Origin: Lunularia cruciata
Lineage: Eukaryota > Streptophyta > Marchantiopsida > Lunulariales > Lunulariaceae
Assembly: GCA_948567375.1 (NCBI GenBank)
Contig: OX419761.1
Coordinates: 37,238,243-37,302,242, forward strand
DNA: 64,000 nt
Direction of reading: 5' to 3'
Shown here: positions 60,002-64,000 of the stretch, one piece after another
Layout of the letters: every line of letters begins with the position of its first letter
Position numbering within the stretch: the stretch's first letter is position 1
Made by a program: the position numbers and the translations under genes
Notes under the pieces: generated by a model
Told to the model about the DNA's origin: nothing
Seen by the model: only the letters and a program-made list of their open reading frames with translations
Database searches by the model: none

Positions 60002-63000
60002 AATGAGTGACGGAATGTGTAGTAATTTACGTGCCTACATGTTCCCCAAGGAGTACACAGGCACAAGATCCAAGGCGTTCTTAATGGAAAACTAAATCTT
60101 CTAGTCCAGATCATTGGATGGCGGGTCACGGACAGACCCGGCATCTTGAGGTCTTCAAAGTGTGCCGGTTTAGAGCTGGAAGACTGACCTGTCTCTATCT
60201 CGTTGTCAACTTCACTCTCAACGACCCAAGCTGCAAGTTCTTGCTCTTTTCTCATACCTCCTTGAGCAGTAATGCTCGTCCGTCCGTATGCCTATTCCTG
60301 CAATGAGGACATTGACATTCAGAAGGACAAGTTAGTGCTGAGATTGAAAACAGCTGTTCTGCATTCGAGCAGCTCATACTATGGCAACTAAAGGACCTGG
60401 TGCAACCTTCTTACTCTTTGTTTAGTTAACAAAGTACTGAACGGCACAAGCACTTGTAAAGCCTATTTCACGCAGGTGTCATGCACGACAATCGGACATA
60501 TCAGAAGACCTTAGAGCCAGAATCTGTCAAGGAACGCTGGTCTTCAAAATTGGTATAGACCACGGTCGCTTCACACTCCCTTGTAATCTAACTCTACTTC
60601 TCTTGTTCTTCCTCAAAAATTGCGATGTAAGATACGAAGAGAAAAAAGTGATTACCAGTCCACATAAACAGTAAAAACTCTCTCAATTCAAGTTTGCAAT
60701 TTAAGGTAAGCTTCATCTAGGTACTCTCTGTCTCATGCTGTCCGTGCCATGTGTAAAGTGAATTGTGCTGAAACAGTCGTCCTGACACAATTTCTTGAAA
60801 TCTTCCAAGTTTTGGCAGTTGAGAAGGCACTATTCAGCTACTGAATACAAACTCTTTGAATATCTATCTAGAGTCTATTCACCTTCACTGGCACTGTTAA
60901 AGACAAAAAAGTCTCCGGTACTAGGGGAAGCTGCTGTAATAGAGCCCCACCAGAATCTTCGTTAGCGAAATCTTGGCAACATTATACCATATAGTCTGAT
61001 ACGCCCTGCCCCAAATTCAGTCCTACGGGCAAGATCATGCAAACTGAATTGCTACTCTTCGTCAAGCTTCGAGAAACAATAGAATGACTTTAACGGAAAA
61101 ACTTTCGGAATCCACGTATTCTTCTACAAGCCAGCCATTCCTCAAGCGAGACGATTCTCCTCCCCTACCTACTTATGACGCATGAGCAAAATCGTCCAGC
61201 ATTTGGCGCCCACGGCTCCTGTGAATGCTACTTCAAGTGACCGATTCCTCCAAGTCTCCAGCCGCGCTCCGCCGCTGCTGCTGGAGCTCTGGTTACGTGA
61301 AGAAAGAACCTCCGTGAGAAAACCTCTCTAATTTTGACACCCGAGAGTCAAATGCAACACATCTCCGAACAAACCACCAGTTCCTCCAGTCCTGGTTTCG
61401 GAAGACGAACGTCGAATAAGTCCTCTGTTCTTCTCTTCTGAGAAACTCGGATCTAATCAAGCGACAAAAAATCAGCGGGCAGGAGTCAAGCGGTAGTCAA
61501 ATTGCAGAGGAAAACACGGGCGGGCCCCCATGAAAGCGAAAGGCATAGGGTATCAGCAGGTACAGTCTTTCACTGGGGAAGGCTCATTGTACCGTATACC
61601 ACTGTACGAGCCGAGCCACCGGACATAGTGCACTGTAAGAGCCTTTCCACGTGGTGATTTCATAGAATTTGCTGACGGCATACAGGTATGCCGGTATGCT
61701 AACAATTTGCAGATAATTCTGTCTACACCCAGACGAGATGAGAACTCGTGCAACCAATTAACTAATTAACTAAGATCCTACGCGTTCGCCTCCCTTGATC
61801 ACTAAGATCACTATTCTTCTTCTACTTTTCTTTCAAAAGTGGGATTAAGATTTAAGATTGGGCCTGTGGCCTGAAGTTCTAGGGGCAGTTCATGCGGCTT
61901 TCAGCTTTGAATCACCTCATGCCATTGTTCTTTTCATTGTAGTTTCACAGAATTTTATATCCTGCGATTGGCTGCTTTTAAATTGGGCTATTCACATGTA
62001 CAGCTTCTTACAGAAACTAGCTTTCCAATCGTTGGGTTACCCCTTCAGAGAACGCGTACGTAACTGTTGAACTTTACTGATATGTCCTCAATGCAGTTGC
62101 AACTCAATTCCTTGAATACTCAAGGAATCTTCTTGTATGCAAGGACAGGTTGAATCTAGAATCTACAACATGATAGATTCAAACATAGGTTGTGCAGCAT
62201 GCAACAACCTGGATTTGGAATAAAAGACATGGCCTAGGACTAGCAACGAATGCCTTTTTATCCACACCAATGACAGTCGCATGTGGATTGGGAGAATCAG
62301 GTCCGATGTAATGTTCTTTCCAGCTTGAAAGCCTGAGAAACGCCTACCATTTGCTAGCATTTATGTTCCACAGTGCATTACTGTGGTGTTGTCAACTTGG
62401 CATGTTGTCGAGGTACAATACCCGATTTTCAACATGGTCAGAGTGTTTCCCTTTTCTAGTGTTTGATGCTTAATCATGTGTGTTAGTGGAAAGGGAGTAG
62501 AACTCCTCTATCGAGTAACCTTTTGGAAATAAGGTTCTGGTAATAAGACGAACGTGGGCGGTATAGAAGAGGGACGAGTACGAGTAAAGATTTTGTGACG
62601 CTGCTTATGCCAGGGACCTCCTCTCTCCTGGAAGATAATTCATGTTTCCTTTGATATTTCGTCTATCCTGCGTTATGCAAGCAAATTTGGATTTCAACAA
62701 AATCTAATGTTTGTAGTTAAAACTTAAAGGAAAGATATCCCTCCCTATCTTGTACTTCTAACTACTCTTTGCATGTGTTAGAAAATACAGTCCCAAGGGA
62801 CCTCTCGCAATAGCACATCATAAGACCCATTAAACATAATCAGAGGACTAACAAGAAATAACGTGGTTCACTCCCTGTCCCGGAAGCTACCTCCACGGCT
62901 GAAACAGGCTCACACCAGCCTACGACACTATATTTCCATTGCATATATATATATATATATAAACACAGGGATAGTCACTCTGTCACTGTCTAAACTCCTG

Positions 63001-64000
63001 AATACAGACCTGCGTGACTTCATGAGTATTGACCACTCAAGGTATCTAGTCACTTTAATACTCAACCTTAGAAGTGACTGAAGATATATCCGCATGATAC
63101 TGTAAGGAGTTTCCATCAGTCAAGTTTTGCTCTTGCTCTTGATCAGGCAAGTCACTTATAGCAAGCCAAACATAACAGCATGACACTCGACTAATAACTC
63201 ACATTGCAAGTGTTTACCCAGTGATTTCCGGTGCAAAACATGGAACATCTCGCCTAGAATCAGTTTAAGCTATTCCGTTATTGTGAAGAATATCTCTATT
63301 CATCGAGATAATCTGTCATCTACTTGTTTTATCTGGGCTCTTTCTGTGGGGCATATGAAGCTCCCTTAACAGATTCGTCACCTTCCTTCTGGCTTGTCAC
63401 GAAGCTAGTGACATCTATGCGACCGTCACTCCCCCATTCTCTCTCCAACTGCAACCTCGTCTTCGTTGCATAAACAGTAAAGGGAGTTACACCCGAACTC
63501 ATCAGACCTTTCTCTCAGTCAAAAAATAACAAGTTCCAAACCCTTCAATCGGCAAATCCTACTTCGGTTTAGATTATATCGGAGTGATTTCGCTGTCATC
63601 CCTGCAGAGCGGGTTACAAATGGTGAACATTGATTAAACAAATGGGCATCACACACTGGAAAAGTGATCCTTCCTGTGTAATGCATGAAGGCAAAATTAC
63701 TCCACGACCAAGTTTAAGGTGTGTGGCATCATTGCAGGTAGGAATGATTCTTCTCCAGACAAGACGTTGGTAATGATATATCATCATGTCCATAAATGCC
63801 TGATAATGTCAATCTTCAGCTTTCATTCTTGCAGACCTTGAAACATATTGTATCAATGAGTGGCTGGCCAATGTCTCTTTGTACTTCCATTCATAACTGT
63901 CTTCATTCTAGCAAACAAAAGATCGTATTGTGGGTACAACTAGCAAGATGAGTACGTAGAGTGTGCCTTTCAGGCAGGGGTCTCTCATGTTGTGCGAGAG

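Larger units (their letters stand above)
54067..64000. other. Long region without a resolved gene
   Basis: Contains three family A retroposon copies and several open frames listed separately. An (AT)n run lies at 62943-62960. No recognisable domain and no multi-exon chain could be built on either strand; diverged or short-exon genes may have been missed. Confidence 0.4.

Noticed and set aside
1-64000. CRISPR arrays, bacterial operons or phage genes
   Set aside because: No regularly spaced repeats, no ribosome-binding-site-led gene runs and no prokaryotic gene content; all confident genes are spliced plant genes.

Overview
This window is nuclear DNA of a land plant. The evidence is genes split by many short GT-AG introns, chloroplast-type N-termini, plant-specific families (STAR1-type ABC protein, class I small heat shock protein, ABCG half transporter), Ty1/copia remains and retroposons with target-site duplications. 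Codon use is unbiased and intergenic DNA is only moderately AT-rich, which would suit a bryophyte or another early-diverging land plant; the species cannot be named from the sequence.

Layout. 1-1.5 kb: edge of a minus-strand Ty1/copia element (primer-binding site, LTR promoter full of heat-shock-type modules) plus two copies of a short retroposon. 1.5-6.8 kb: no gene I can defend. 6.9-10.7 kb, minus: 11-exon chloroplast HAD-fold gene. 14.1-15.7 kb, minus: 5-exon gene for a small conserved membrane protein. 16.0-21.0 kb: AT-rich block of degenerate repeats. 21.0-25.8 kb, plus: 11-exon conserved chloroplast-type protein. 26.1-27.5 kb, minus: 3' end of an unrecognised gene. 28.0-33.2 kb, plus: 7-exon ABCG half transporter with an intact frame but four altered ATPase motifs. 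34.7-35.4 kb, plus: class I small heat shock protein with one intron. 38.3-39.5 kb, minus: intronless GPI8/PIG-K. 43.7 kb: tRNA-like gene with a damaged anticodon arm. 46.0-47.6 kb, plus: two unrecognised small spliced candidates. 49.0-54.1 kb, minus: STAR1/ABCI17-type ATPase in four exons, with retroposon copies in its last intron. 54-64 kb: mostly unassigned, with three more retroposon copies and weak ORFs.

The genes do not form a pathway. The clearest separate observations are the ABCG protein that appears unable to hydrolyse ATP, the HAD protein lacking its nucleophile, the HSE-dense copia promoter, and the short retroposon family whose copies share one fixed end and are flanked by 13-14 bp duplications. 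All gene models were spliced by eye, checking reading-frame phase at every junction; no search was run.
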